Positions 52,051 through 60,378 of a stretch of 64,000 bases of DNA are shown here, piece after piece. The stretch covers positions 96,975 through 160,974 of the forward strand of contig JBFMBS010000008.1 in assembly GCA_040755055.1 (NCBI GenBank), read 5' to 3'. The notes below the pieces were generated by a model. The model saw only the letters and a list, made by a program, of their open reading frames with translations, searched no databases and was not told where the DNA came from. Made by a program: the position numbers and the translations under genes. The first letter of the stretch is position 1, and the number at the start of each line of letters is the position of its first letter. The DNA is from DYJK01 sp040755055 (GTDB taxonomy: Bacteria > Bacteroidota > Ignavibacteria > Ignavibacteriales > Melioribacteraceae).

Positions 52051-54892
52051 TTATCACCTTTGCATTTCTAGATAATTCTTTTTTTAGAAACTGCCCGGTA
52101 ATACTCATTCCATTTTCGGAAACTTCTTCCGGGGTTCCGGCAGCAACAATATTTCCGCCATATTCACCCCCACCGGGTCCAAGATCAATAATATAATCTG
52201 CAACTTTAATTACATCCAAATTATGTTCAACTACTACTACAGTATTACCTTTTTCCACTAATTGGTTCAGAACTTTAAGCAAAATATTTACATCTTCAAA
52301 ATGCAAACCGGTAGTAGGTTCATCCAATACGTACAAGGTTTTACCGGTACCTACTTTACTTAATTCAGTTGCAAGTTTCACACGCTGGGCTTCACCGCCC
52401 GATAATGTTGTTGCTTGCTGACCAAGTTTGATATAGCCAAGGCCAACATTATTCAATGATTTGATTTTACGTGAGAGTGCCGGGTAATCTTCGAAAAAGT
52501 CAACCGCGTCTTCCACAGTCATATCCAATACGTCCGAGATCGATTTTGTCTTGTACAAAATTTCTAAAGTTTCTCTGTTATATCTTTTCCCGTTGCATGA
52601 TTCACACAACACATAAACGTCCGGCAAGAAATTCATCTCAATTTTTTTTAATCCGTCACCTTCGCACTCTTCGCATCTGCCGCCGCTTACGTTGAAACTA
52701 AATCTGCCGGGTCCGTATCCCCTCATCTTCGATTCAGGGAGCTGGGCAAAAAGATCACGTATGTGCGTAAACAAACCGGTATATGTTGCCGGGTTTGAAC
52801 GAGGGGTTCTGCCGATAGGCGATTGATCGATTTCAATTATTTTATCAATGTGCTCAATCCCTTTAATCTCTTTGTACTTTAACGGGACTACCTTTGAATC
52901 ATAAATTTTCCTGAATAAAATTTTAACGAGCGTTTCATTAATTATTGATGATTTACCGGAACCGCTTACACCGGTCACGGCAGTAAAAGTACCGAGTGGA
53001 ATTTTTAAATTTATACCTTTCAAATTATTGCCGGATGCACCTTTTAATTCTACAAACTTACCATTTCCTTTTCTTCTTTCAACCGGGATTTCAATTCTCT
53101 TTCTATCCTTCAAATATTGAATCGTAAGTGAATCAAATCCATTTTTTGATTTTAGAATATCATCTGTCTTTCCGACTATACAAACCTCACCGCCATGTTC
53201 GCCGGCACGCGGACCAAGATCAACAATAAAATCCGAACTTTCTATCGTTTCCCGGTCATGTTCAACCACAATAATTGTATTGCCAAGATCGCGCAAATTT
53301 TTTAATGAACCGATTAGTTTTACATTATCCGATTGATGCAGACCAATACTCGGTTCATCAAGAACATATAAAACACCTGATAGCTGCGAACCAATCTGTG
53401 TTGCCAGACGTATCCTTTGAGATTCACCACCCGATAGAGTTCGTGCCGACCTATCAAGTGTTAAGTAATCTAACCCTACATTCAATAAAAATTGCAAACG
53501 CGATGTAATCTCTTTCATTATCTGTCGTGCAATTATTTCTTCTCGTTCGGTAAATTCTAACTGCGAAAAGAACTTCAAACTTTTTTCGATCGATAATGAA
53601 GTTACTTCTGCTATATTTTTCTCATCCAATTTAACAGCGAGCGATTCTTTCTTCAACCTTCCGCCGTTGCATGTTGAGCACGTTTTAGTATTCATATAAG
53701 ATTCAGCCCAATCGCGTATCTTGTTCGATGAAGTGGAATCGTAATAATGTTTAATATAATTCATCACACCGCCGAACTTATGCATATAAGTAACGGTTCT
53801 GCCGCCGCCGTAAGTATATTTAAATGGAATTTTTTCTTTTGTACCGTTCATCAATACATCGATTTGTTCTTTTGTCAAATCCTTCAATGGCGTTTCGTAA
53901 TTAAATCCGAATTTTTCTGAGATGCTTTCAAGTTGATTGAAGAACCAGATGTTGCGCGGTTTCCCGAGAGCAAGTATTCCCTCCTCGTTGATTGTTTTGT
54001 CCCAATCAGGAATTATCAAATTTTCATCCAGTTCTTTTTTCTCGCCAAGACCATCGCAATCAGGGCAAGATCCATAAGGCGAGTTAAACGAAAATGAGTT
54101 AGGTGCTAATTCCTGGAAACCAATACCGCAATGTGCGCAAGCAAAGTTTCGGCTGAACCAATAATCTTGTTCGCCATCGTTAACTATTAAATTCCCGTTC
54201 CCGTAATTCAGAGCAACTTCCACCGATTGGCGTATTCTGTACCGCGATGATTGATCAACCTTCAGCCGGTCGATTACAATCTCTATATCATGCGTTTTAT
54301 ATCTTGTTACTTTGAAGTCGTCAATCAACTCATGTGTTTCGCCGTCAACACGGACACGTAAAAAACCATCACGCAAAATCTCCTGGAATAGTTCACGGTA
54401 ATGACCTTTTCTGCCGCGGACAACCGGTGCAAGCAGTTGAATCTTTTTGTCTTCAAAATCCTTAACAATAGCATCAATTATTTGTTCAGATGATTGCTTT
54501 TCTACCGGTCTGCCGCAATTGTAGCAAAAAACCTTACCAACTCTAGCGTAGAGCAAACGGAGATAGTCATAAATTTCGGTAACAGTTCCGACTGTAGAAC
54601 GAGGATTACCGGTTGTGGATTTCTGTTCGATCGATATTGCCGGGCTCAATCCTTCGATCAAGTCAACATCCGGCTTCTCAAGAATATTTAGAAATTGGCG
54701 TGCATATGATGAAAGCGATTCGATATATCTCCGCTGTCCTTCTGCATAAATTGTATCGAATGCAAGAGAGGATTTTCCCGAACCGGATAGACCGGTTATA
54801 ACTACCAATGAATCGCGCGGAATCTCAAGATCGATGTTCTTGAGGTTGTGTTCCCTTGCCCCTTTGATTATAATTTTATTAAATGAGTTCAT
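52031..54892 (-). CDS. uvrA: Excinuclease ABC subunit A
   Basis: DNA-damage sensor of nucleotide excision repair with two ABC ATPase modules. 953 residues from ATG 54892 (MNSFNKIIIKGAREHNLKNI). Seen: Walker A ITGLSGSGKSSLAFDTIYAE, zinc fingers (CYNCGRPVE, CAHCGIGF, CPDCDGLGEK and CEECEGDGLKK with CESCNGKRYNR), signature TLSGGESQRIRLATQIGS and TLSGGEAQRVKLATELS, Walker B LDEPSIGLHQSD and LDEPTTGLHFED, second Walker A TAVTGVSGSGKSSIINET. It is complete. uvrC is at 30 kb; uvrB is outside. Confidence 0.97.
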   Translation of the reverse strand: MNSFNKIIIKGAREHNLKNIDLEIPRDSLVVITGLSGSGKSSLAFDTIYAEGQRRYIESLSSYARQFLNILEKPDVDLIEGLSPAISIEQKSTTGNPRSTVGTVTEIYDYLRLLYARVGKVFCYNCGRPVEKQSSEQIIDAIVKDFEDKKIQLLAPVVRGRKGHYRELFQEILRDGFLRVRVDGETHELIDDFKVTRYKTHDIEIVIDRLKVDQSSRYRIRQSVEVALNYGNGNLIVNDGEQDYWFSRNFACAHCGIGFQELAPNSFSFNSPYGSCPDCDGLGEKKELDENLIIPDWDKTINEEGILALGKPRNIWFFNQLESISEKFGFNYETPLKDLTKEQIDVLMNGTKEKIPFKYTYGGGRTVTYMHKFGGVMNYIKHYYDSTSSNKIRDWAESYMNTKTCSTCNGGRLKKESLAVKLDEKNIAEVTSLSIEKSLKFFSQLEFTEREEIIARQIMKEITSRLQFLLNVGLDYLTLDRSARTLSGGESQRIRLATQIGSQLSGVLYVLDEPSIGLHQSDNVKLIGSLKNLRDLGNTIIVVEHDRETIESSDFIVDLGPRAGEHGGEVCIVGKTDDILKSKNGFDSLTIQYLKDRKRIEIPVERRKGNGKFVELKGASGNNLKGINLKIPLGTFTAVTGVSGSGKSSIINETLVKILFRKIYDSKVVPLKYKEIKGIEHIDKIIEIDQSPIGRTPRSNPATYTGLFTHIRDLFAQLPESKMRGYGPGRFSFNVSGGRCEECEGDGLKKIEMNFLPDVYVLCESCNGKRYNRETLEILYKTKSISDVLDMTVEDAVDFFEDYPALSRKIKSLNNVGLGYIKLGQQATTLSGGEAQRVKLATELSKVGTGKTLYVLDEPTTGLHFEDVNILLKVLNQLVEKGNTVVVVEHNLDVIKVADYIIDLGPGGGEYGGNIVAAGTPEEVSENGMSITGQFLKKELSRNAKVINEKHSQ

Positions 54893-54972
54893 TTCGATAA
54901 ATTTGCCGAAGTTCAAAATGTTATTTTAGATAATCACGGTAATAAAATCAATTTTATTAATCATAAAAATTT

Positions 54973-55596
54973 ATGCCTCTTCCTTTAAAAATCTTTACGA
55001 TCCTTTCAGCCAATGAATCAAAAATCAAGGAAAAAGGTTCCGAATTCATTGCACATGCTTTCCCGGTTGAAACAATTGAAGAAGCAACAAGCACTTTGAA
55101 CAACATCAAAAAAAAATATTACGATGCCACACATAACTGTTTCGCTTACAAATTAGCGGATGGTTCTTTCAAGTATTCCGACGACGGGGAGCCTGGCGGT
55201 ACAGCCGGGATAAGAATTTTTAACGCCGTCAATCACTTTAATCTCACCAACATTATTGTAATAGTAACAAGGTACTTTGGCGGAACAAAACTTGGCGTAG
55301 GTCCACTTGGTAAAGCTTATTATGATTCTGCTTATGAATGCTTAAAGCAAATAAAACCGGCAGAAAAAAATTTGATGGAAAGAATGAGTGTTAAGTTTGA
55401 GTTTGAATACGCAAATTTAGTTCACCGACTTTTAGCAAGGTACGGATGTAAAATTGAAGGGACAAAATTTGAGAATGATTCCGAGATACATTTTGTCATC
55501 GAATCCTCCAAAAAGGAACAATTCATTAAAGATTTACATTCACAATCATTAAACCATATCGATGCAAAAGCCACAAATGAGCAGTTCTATTTTTGA
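54973..55596 (+). CDS. YigZ/IMPACT family protein
   Basis: 207 residues. N-terminal IMPACT (UPF0029) domain with KGSEFIAHAFPVET, ATHNCFAYKL, DDGEPGGTAGIRIFNAV and IIVIVTRYFGGTKLGVGPLG, then a small C-terminal domain (DUF1949-like, residues 140-207). Proposed roles are nucleic-acid or translation related, none firmly assigned. It is divergent from uvrA by 80 bases. Confidence 0.92.
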   Translation: MPLPLKIFTILSANESKIKEKGSEFIAHAFPVETIEEATSTLNNIKKKYYDATHNCFAYKLADGSFKYSDDGEPGGTAGIRIFNAVNHFNLTNIIVIVTRYFGGTKLGVGPLGKAYYDSAYECLKQIKPAEKNLMERMSVKFEFEYANLVHRLLARYGCKIEGTKFENDSEIHFVIESSKKEQFIKDLHSQSLNHIDAKATNEQFYF

Positions 55597-55610
55597 AAAA
55601 ATATTAATTG

Positions 55611-55639
55611 TTGACAAAGAGAGGCTATTTACTTAATTT
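55611..55639 (+). promoter_or_regulatory. Sigma-70-type promoter of the Rrf2 gene
   Basis: TTGACA at 55611-55616, a 17-base spacer, then TAATTT at 55634-55639. The same hexamers and spacing occur at 62533-62561. The start would fall near 55646, leaving a leader of about 55 bases. Confidence 0.65.
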
Positions 55640-55645
55640 TTATTA

Positions 55646-55659
55646 GGATATAATAATCC
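55646..55659 (+). promoter_or_regulatory. Possible operator (GGAT-N6-ATCC) at the Rrf2 transcription start
   Basis: Dyad GGAT-ATAATA-ATCC placed at the expected start of transcription. Fe-S Rrf2 proteins often repress their own promoter, so autoregulation is plausible, but the site does not match a known consensus I can name. Confidence 0.35.
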
Positions 55660-55701
55660 ATTAAAAAAAGTTGATATTTAACTAATAAATAGAGGGTTTG
55701 C

Positions 55702-56130
55702 ATGATTTATACAAAAACCGGCGAATATGCAATAAGAGCTATCCTTTTTCTAGCTCGTCAACCAAAAGAAAACCTTATAATGTCCTCTGAAATAGCAAAG
55801 AGCGAAGACATTCCAGCACATTATCTTGCTAAAATTCTCCAAAGAATGGCAAAGTATGGTTACGTTGATTCATTCAAGGGTCGTGGCGGTGGATTTAAAA
55901 TTACAGAGTTGGCTAAGAAAAGTTCTATTCTCGAAATTGTTGAAAGAGTTGAAGGTCCCGTTATTAATCTAAAATGTGTTACCGGTCTAAAAGAATGTTC
56001 TGATGAAAATCCTTGTCCGTTGCATGAGGAATGGGCCGATTTAAGAAATAGAATATACAACCTTATTTCAAGCAAGTCTGTTCAGGAAGTAGCTGAAAAA
56101 TATTCTGAAACTTTACGCAGACACAAATAA
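55702..56130 (+). CDS. Rrf2-family transcriptional regulator with Fe-S Cys triad
   Basis: 142 residues. N-terminal winged helix (MIYTKTGEYAIRAILFLARQ, SEDIPAHYLAKILQRMAKYG, SFKGRGGGFKI) and a Cys triad C-(7)-C-(5)-C in KCVTGLKECSDENPCPLHEE near residues 92-106, matching the [2Fe-2S] IscR/NsrR type. Probably senses Fe-S status, nitric oxide or redox. No target operon is adjacent; the gene stands alone between its promoter and a strong terminator. Confidence 0.92.
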   Translation: MIYTKTGEYAIRAILFLARQPKENLIMSSEIAKSEDIPAHYLAKILQRMAKYGYVDSFKGRGGGFKITELAKKSSILEIVERVEGPVINLKCVTGLKECSDENPCPLHEEWADLRNRIYNLISSKSVQEVAEKYSETLRRHK

Positions 56131-56140
56131 GTTCTCTAAT

Positions 56141-56169
56141 GAGGATTCAAAACTTGTTTTTGAATCCTC
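56141..56169 (+). terminator. Two-way terminator after the Rrf2 gene
   Basis: Perfect 12-bp stem GAGGATTCAAAA / TTTTGAATCCTC with a 5-base loop CTTGT, between convergent genes. A and T tracts in the stem itself make it usable in both directions. Confidence 0.8.
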
Positions 56170-56174
56170 TCAAA

Positions 56175-56609
56175 TTAACTCACCGACCGTTTGCGGTCAT
56201 TAAAATACATTTTCAAATAACTTAAATCCGCACAAAGATTATTTAAGTTAGATAAACTCTGCTGCGTTAACTGGAAATATTTATTATCAAAAATTTCTCT
56301 TAAGAACTTTTCTTGTTGAGGAATGAGATCATTGATAAGATTTTTTATTTTTTCGATGCCTTCGCCAAACTGGCCACTTACAACAACAAAGTACTCATCA
56401 TTAATAGAATTATCTTTTGTGCGGATGATCTTTAACAGCCCTTGAGAAAATCTTGCCTGGAATGATAATTCCTCTAATTTTTTCACTTGATTATTTTGTA
56501 AGGCCAGATCAATTAGACGGTGGAGGTCTTCCCTATTGAATATTTTACCCTCGGCAAGTTTGTCTACTTCTGTAAGTATTTTTTCGGCTTCTAATTTTGA
56601 ATCGTTCAA
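56175..56609 (-). CDS. Hypothetical helical protein
   Basis: 144 residues, not recognised. Almost entirely predicted helix with Lys/Glu/Leu spacing (SKLEAEKILTEVDKLAEGKI, QVKKLEELSFQARFSQGL, LSNLNNLCADLSYLKMYF), no membrane segment or motif. The start overlaps the end of the O-methyltransferase gene by four bases, so the two are cotranslated. Probably a cytosolic coiled-coil-like protein. Confidence 0.7.
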   Translation of the reverse strand: MNDSKLEAEKILTEVDKLAEGKIFNREDLHRLIDLALQNNQVKKLEELSFQARFSQGLLKIIRTKDNSINDEYFVVVSGQFGEGIEKIKNLINDLIPQQEKFLREIFDNKYFQLTQQSLSNLNNLCADLSYLKMYFNDRKRSVS

Positions 56610-57247
56610 ATTTTAACCCCGATACCAATACCATCACCAACCGGTATAATTGTCGTCTCTAAAGCTTTTTGATTTATAAACAATTTATTGAATTCGCGTA
56701 TCATTTTTGTAGAGTTCTTATAATTCGGCGGCACTTTGGATGAAGCAGCATATCCGTGCCACAAAAGATTGTCGATAAATATTACACCGCTCTTTTTTAG
56801 CAAAACGAGTGAGTAATAAAAAAGTTTTTCATAATCTTCTTTATCGGCATCGAGAAAAATCAGATCATACTTTTTAGAAAGCTGCGGCATAATATCCAGT
56901 GCATCACCTTCTATCAAGTTGATCTTTCCGGATAGATCTGCTTTCGTGATGAATTCGCTTGCCAGCGAAATGTTGTCAAGACTTTTCTCAATAGTATCAA
57001 CAATTCCTTTCTTCCTCAGTTTTCTTGCAATGCGAATTGATGAATAAGCTATCGCCGTACCAATCTCAAGCACACGTTTTGGATTCAACATTAACACGAT
57101 CTGTTCAAGCAGTTCAGCAGCTTTCCAATCTAGGATTGGAATTCGGTTTGCATCTGCATATTGTTCCATTTCCTTAATTAGAGCATCGGGCTCGCTGCGT
57201 AACGATGTTAAATAATCAATTTGGTTTTGATAAATTATCTTTGACAT
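56606..57247 (-). CDS. SAM-dependent O-methyltransferase (CCoAOMT-like)
   Basis: 213 residues. Seen: RVLEIGTAIAYSSIRIARKL (SAM motif I), VDTIEKSLDNISLA, INLIEGDALDIMP, YDLIFLDADKEDYEKLFYYS (metal Asp and motif) and GVIFIDNLLWHGY, the layout of caffeoyl-CoA-type O-methyltransferases; bacterial members vary in substrate (catechols, tRNA-modification in TrmR). Substrate not assigned. Four bases after the S8 protease gene would begin its frame in reverse order; it lies downstream of that gene. Confidence 0.88.
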   Translation of the reverse strand: MSKIIYQNQIDYLTSLRSEPDALIKEMEQYADANRIPILDWKAAELLEQIVLMLNPKRVLEIGTAIAYSSIRIARKLRKKGIVDTIEKSLDNISLASEFITKADLSGKINLIEGDALDIMPQLSKKYDLIFLDADKEDYEKLFYYSLVLLKKSGVIFIDNLLWHGYAASSKVPPNYKNSTKMIREFNKLFINQKALETTIIPVGDGIGIGVKI

Positions 57248-57251
57248 AACT

Positions 57252-59309
57252 TTACTTGATTAGCACCATCTTCTTTGTTTCCATAAACTCTGATCCCGAT
57301 TTATCGGGAGAAGAGTCTCCAACCCTCAGCGTGTAAAAATATACACCACTTGGTAGAGATGTTGCTCGCAACGTCTCTACATCAAACTGTACGGAATATG
57401 TACCGGGCTGTTGAAATTGATTAACAAGTGTTGCGACTTCTTTTCCAAGAATATCATACACTTTTAATGTGGTAAAGACGACTCGGCGAGTCGTCTCTAC
57501 ATCCGGTATGGCATACGAAATTGTTGTGCTTGGATTAAACGGGTTGGGATAATTTTGGTATAGTTTAAATTGGGTAGGAATCTCTTCGCTATCTTCATTA
57601 GCTACATCGCTAATAATTAAATCTCCCCAATAAAATTTGTAGGTACCCGGAGATGGTTCGTTAACTGCAACACCGGTTTTTGTAACATAAGAAAATACTA
57701 ACTCTATTTGATGACCCGAGGGCAAATTAGAAAATGTATAACTGTACCTTGAAGATCCATCGTAACTAAGCGGTACAATAACCGGATCCCATGCAAAATA
57801 ACTTGGGATATGAATAGACATCATCACAGTGCTGGAATCAACACCGCGATCATCTATAAAAATTTTACGAAGTTTATACTCATTCCCAATTTTTTCAAGG
57901 TTAGGATATGTAACCGCACGTTTCGCAGAAATCAGCCCATATCCTTTTTCGTTATTTGGAGTTGTTAAATTATCACCCGATTCAATCATAATTCGCCGAA
58001 CTTGCTGATTTGTCAAATGAGGGAACGCCGATTTAAGCAACGCCGCAACACCGGCGGTTATCGGTGTGGCATAAGATGTCCCAGCACCGAAACTATAAAA
58101 AGAAGTACCAACATCCGAATGATACACCCCATTCCCGAGTGCAACAAGTTCAGGTTTGATTCTTCCGTCAGAAGTTGGACCTCTACTGCTGAATGCGGTA
58201 ATATTATTTGAAGCATCAACTGCCCCAACCGTAATAATATTAAATGCATCACCCGGAGAAGAAATTCCGCCTTTATCAACACCCCAATAACTTCCTTCAT
58301 TACCAGCAGCAGTTAATGTTATTATTCCCCTATCAAACGCGAGGTTAGCTGCTTGTGCAACGATAGTGGTGTTACCATTCATGTCCTCGTAAGTGTAAGA
58401 ATATGTTGTGTTATCAAATATAGAGTAACCGAGAGAGCTGCTTGTTATATCAACACCCAAACCTTCCATCCATTCAAGTGCAGCAGCATAATTATCTTCT
58501 TCAACATGAGTTTCAGTAGGTACGTATTCTGTTTTAGCTAAAAGGAAACTTGCGCCATAAGCCGGACCAATTAATGAACCGGGCGCATACCCGCCTATAA
58601 TTGAAAAGACATTTGTGCCATGCGAATCCTGTCCCGATGCATCACCGGCTTGGTTCCCGGTAACATTATCCCCCTGAATAAAATCACGTTCTGCAATAAC
58701 GGTTCTTGTTTCTACCGATTCTGTGCTTTGCCATCTGAAGCCGGTATCGAGTAAACCGATCAATACACCGCTCCCATTAATTCCAAGATCATGTACAACC
58801 GGAATTTCGCTCAATTCATTTTGGGTTAACGAGGGCCCGTAATCCAGATTGTAATTAGTTTTATATAACCTTGATGAACTGCCGTCCGGTACTTGCTTAT
58901 TATCTTCAATTGGTTTACGCGAGATAAATTTCCCGACTTGCTCGATCTTCTTAACAAATGGCAGCTGTTTGATTAAATTAAATTCTTCGACCGTTAAGTA
59001 ACACGAAACAGCATTGAACCATTTAAGCTTGTTAACAATTTTAATTCCGTTCGATTCAATTTGCTCTACGTAACTATCATTCAGCGGTAAATCTTCGAAT
59101 GTAATGTAGTTTTCTTCGCCCATCACTTTTTTTCTGCGCTCGATGCTTCTTTGGGTCAGTTCTTTTTCAGCAGCTTTGAACAACAATGAAGATTTATTCA
59201 ATCTATTTTGCGAATCAATCCCTTTGTCTTTGAAGTAGATTAGATATTTTGTTTGAGCAGATAATAACCCGGCGGATAGTATGAGTACAATAAGAAAAAC
59301 TTTCTTCAT
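57252..59309 (-). CDS. Secreted subtilisin-type protease (S8) with T9SS sorting domain
   Basis: 685 residues. Signal peptide (KKVFLIVLILSAGLLSAQ), I9-like propeptide (about 20-115), catalytic Asp in GVLIGLLDTGFRW, His in SGQDSHGTNVFSIIGG, Ser in FGAGTSYATPITAGVAALLK, then a beta-sandwich and a C-terminal Por sorting domain (KLYQNYPNPFNPSTTISYAI, TLKVYDILGKEVATLVN, SLPSGVYFYTLRV, METKKMVLIK). Extra residues around 604-613, 644-653 and 667-673 are encoded by DNA palindromes (see repeats). Likely exported to the surface by the Por system. Confidence 0.92.
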   Translation of the reverse strand: MKKVFLIVLILSAGLLSAQTKYLIYFKDKGIDSQNRLNKSSLLFKAAEKELTQRSIERRKKVMGEENYITFEDLPLNDSYVEQIESNGIKIVNKLKWFNAVSCYLTVEEFNLIKQLPFVKKIEQVGKFISRKPIEDNKQVPDGSSSRLYKTNYNLDYGPSLTQNELSEIPVVHDLGINGSGVLIGLLDTGFRWQSTESVETRTVIAERDFIQGDNVTGNQAGDASGQDSHGTNVFSIIGGYAPGSLIGPAYGASFLLAKTEYVPTETHVEEDNYAAALEWMEGLGVDITSSSLGYSIFDNTTYSYTYEDMNGNTTIVAQAANLAFDRGIITLTAAGNEGSYWGVDKGGISSPGDAFNIITVGAVDASNNITAFSSRGPTSDGRIKPELVALGNGVYHSDVGTSFYSFGAGTSYATPITAGVAALLKSAFPHLTNQQVRRIMIESGDNLTTPNNEKGYGLISAKRAVTYPNLEKIGNEYKLRKIFIDDRGVDSSTVMMSIHIPSYFAWDPVIVPLSYDGSSRYSYTFSNLPSGHQIELVFSYVTKTGVAVNEPSPGTYKFYWGDLIISDVANEDSEEIPTQFKLYQNYPNPFNPSTTISYAIPDVETTRRVVFTTLKVYDILGKEVATLVNQFQQPGTYSVQFDVETLRATSLPSGVYFYTLRVGDSSPDKSGSEFMETKKMVLIK
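57294..57309. repeat. Palindrome TCCCGAT-TT-ATCGGGA in frame in the protease gene
   Basis: Perfect 7-bp stem with a 2-base centre, encoding about SPDKSG between GVYFYTLRVG and METKKMVLIK, where related sorting domains are usually shorter. Confidence 0.65.
57353..57380. repeat. GTAGAGA-type palindrome in frame in the protease gene (copy A)
   Basis: GTAGAGA, T, GTTGC / GCAAC, G, TCTCTAC: a 13-bp stem with one T/G mismatch, headed by GTAG on both strands. On the coding strand it begins exactly at codon 644 and encodes VETLRATSL. Confidence 0.75.
57472..57500 (-). repeat. GTAGAGA-type palindrome in frame in the protease gene (copy B)
   Basis: On the minus strand: GTAGAGACGACTC, loop GCC, GAGTCGTCTTTAC (12 of 13 pairs). 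GTAG head and GCC loop are the same as in the RAYT-region palindromes. It begins at codon 604 and encodes VETTRRVVF, in the same phase as copy A. Confidence 0.8.
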
Positions 59310-59359
59310 ATACTTTTCCGATCTTTTGAGATAATAATAATAAAATTACAACAGTATTA

Positions 59360-60268
59360 TCAATGGACTAATTTTGCTATACGTCCCAAGCGAACAGAAC
59401 CGAGCAGATTAAAAAATTCTGAGAATGGTATTCCCGGATCCCACGACCAGTAGATCATAAAAGCTTGTCCTACTATTTTATCACGCGGCACAAATCCCCA
59501 AAACCGGCTGTCGGCACTGTCATCACGGTTGTCGCCCATCATAAAATAGTAATCTTGCTTCAGTGTATAGGATGTGACCGGTTTTCCTTCAATCATAACC
59601 GTGTTGCCTTCAACGGTAACAACACGTTTACCATGCTCGCGGTCAATTATTGTTCTCCATTCTTCTACTGTAGCAAGATTCAGTTCTATAACATCTCCCT
59701 TTTCCGGGACAACTACCGGTCCGTAATTATCTTCGTTAAACTCGGCACCTTTTGGAAAGATTCTTGGGTTTACTACACCCTTTGGTGTTGGATATGGATT
59801 TAAATATTGTATTTGAGGTGGGCGGTTTGCCTCTTTTCCGTTAACAAATACAACTTTTTCATCAATAACAATTGTATCGCCCGGAACACCAATACATCTT
59901 TTTACATAATTCATTATTTCTTTCGGCTGAAGTTCGTCTCTATCACCCGGGTATTCAAATACTACGATATCACCGCGTTCCGGTTCGCTGACTGCCGGAA
60001 GTGTGAAATACGGGAGAGCAACATTGGTGAACGGGATGTTGCGCGGCGATGATGAGCCGTAAACAAACTTGTTAACAAATAGAAAGTCGCCGACGAGTAT
60101 TGTCTTTTCCATTGAGCCGGTAGGTACGCGCGATGTTTCTATCAAAAATGTTTTTATGAATAATGCTGCAAGTGCTGCGAAAAATAAATTTTTCAAGAAC
60201 TCAAAAAATTTCTGCTGCGGTGTACGAACAGCTTTTACTTTTTCTTCTTCTTTTTTGAAGATCGACAT
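59360..60268 (-). CDS. lepB: Signal peptidase I
   Basis: Membrane serine protease that removes Sec signal peptides. 302 residues. One N-terminal membrane segment (about 25-43), catalytic Ser in VPTGSMEKTILVGDFLFVNK (about 52), catalytic Lys in EIMNYVKRCIGVPGDTIVID, and box E MGDNRDDSADSRFWGFVPRD. An insertion between boxes D and E (about 130-210) is typical of Bacteroidota-type enzymes. It is downstream of lepA, from which it is separated by an intergenic stretch with a 10-bp inverted repeat. Confidence 0.96.
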   Translation of the reverse strand: MSIFKKEEEKVKAVRTPQQKFFEFLKNLFFAALAALFIKTFLIETSRVPTGSMEKTILVGDFLFVNKFVYGSSSPRNIPFTNVALPYFTLPAVSEPERGDIVVFEYPGDRDELQPKEIMNYVKRCIGVPGDTIVIDEKVVFVNGKEANRPPQIQYLNPYPTPKGVVNPRIFPKGAEFNEDNYGPVVVPEKGDVIELNLATVEEWRTIIDREHGKRVVTVEGNTVMIEGKPVTSYTLKQDYYFMMGDNRDDSADSRFWGFVPRDKIVGQAFMIYWSWDPGIPFSEFFNLLGSVRLGRIAKLVH

Positions 60269-60291
60269 GAATACTATCCTCTTAATTTATG

Positions 60292-60368
60292 GCACACAGA
60301 TTTAACTGATGCAACTGATTAAAACAGATTATCAGTTTGAATCCATTTAATCTGTCTGATCTGTGTGC
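60292..60368. repeat. Inverted repeat between lepA and lepB
   Basis: GCACACAGAT at 60292-60301 pairs perfectly with ATCTGTGTGC at 60359-60368, enclosing smaller pairs (ACTGAT near 60305 with ATCAGT near 60331). It could end or process the lepA message, or be a dispersed repeat; it has no T-run. Confidence 0.5.
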
Positions 60369-60378
60369 TATCGTTTAT

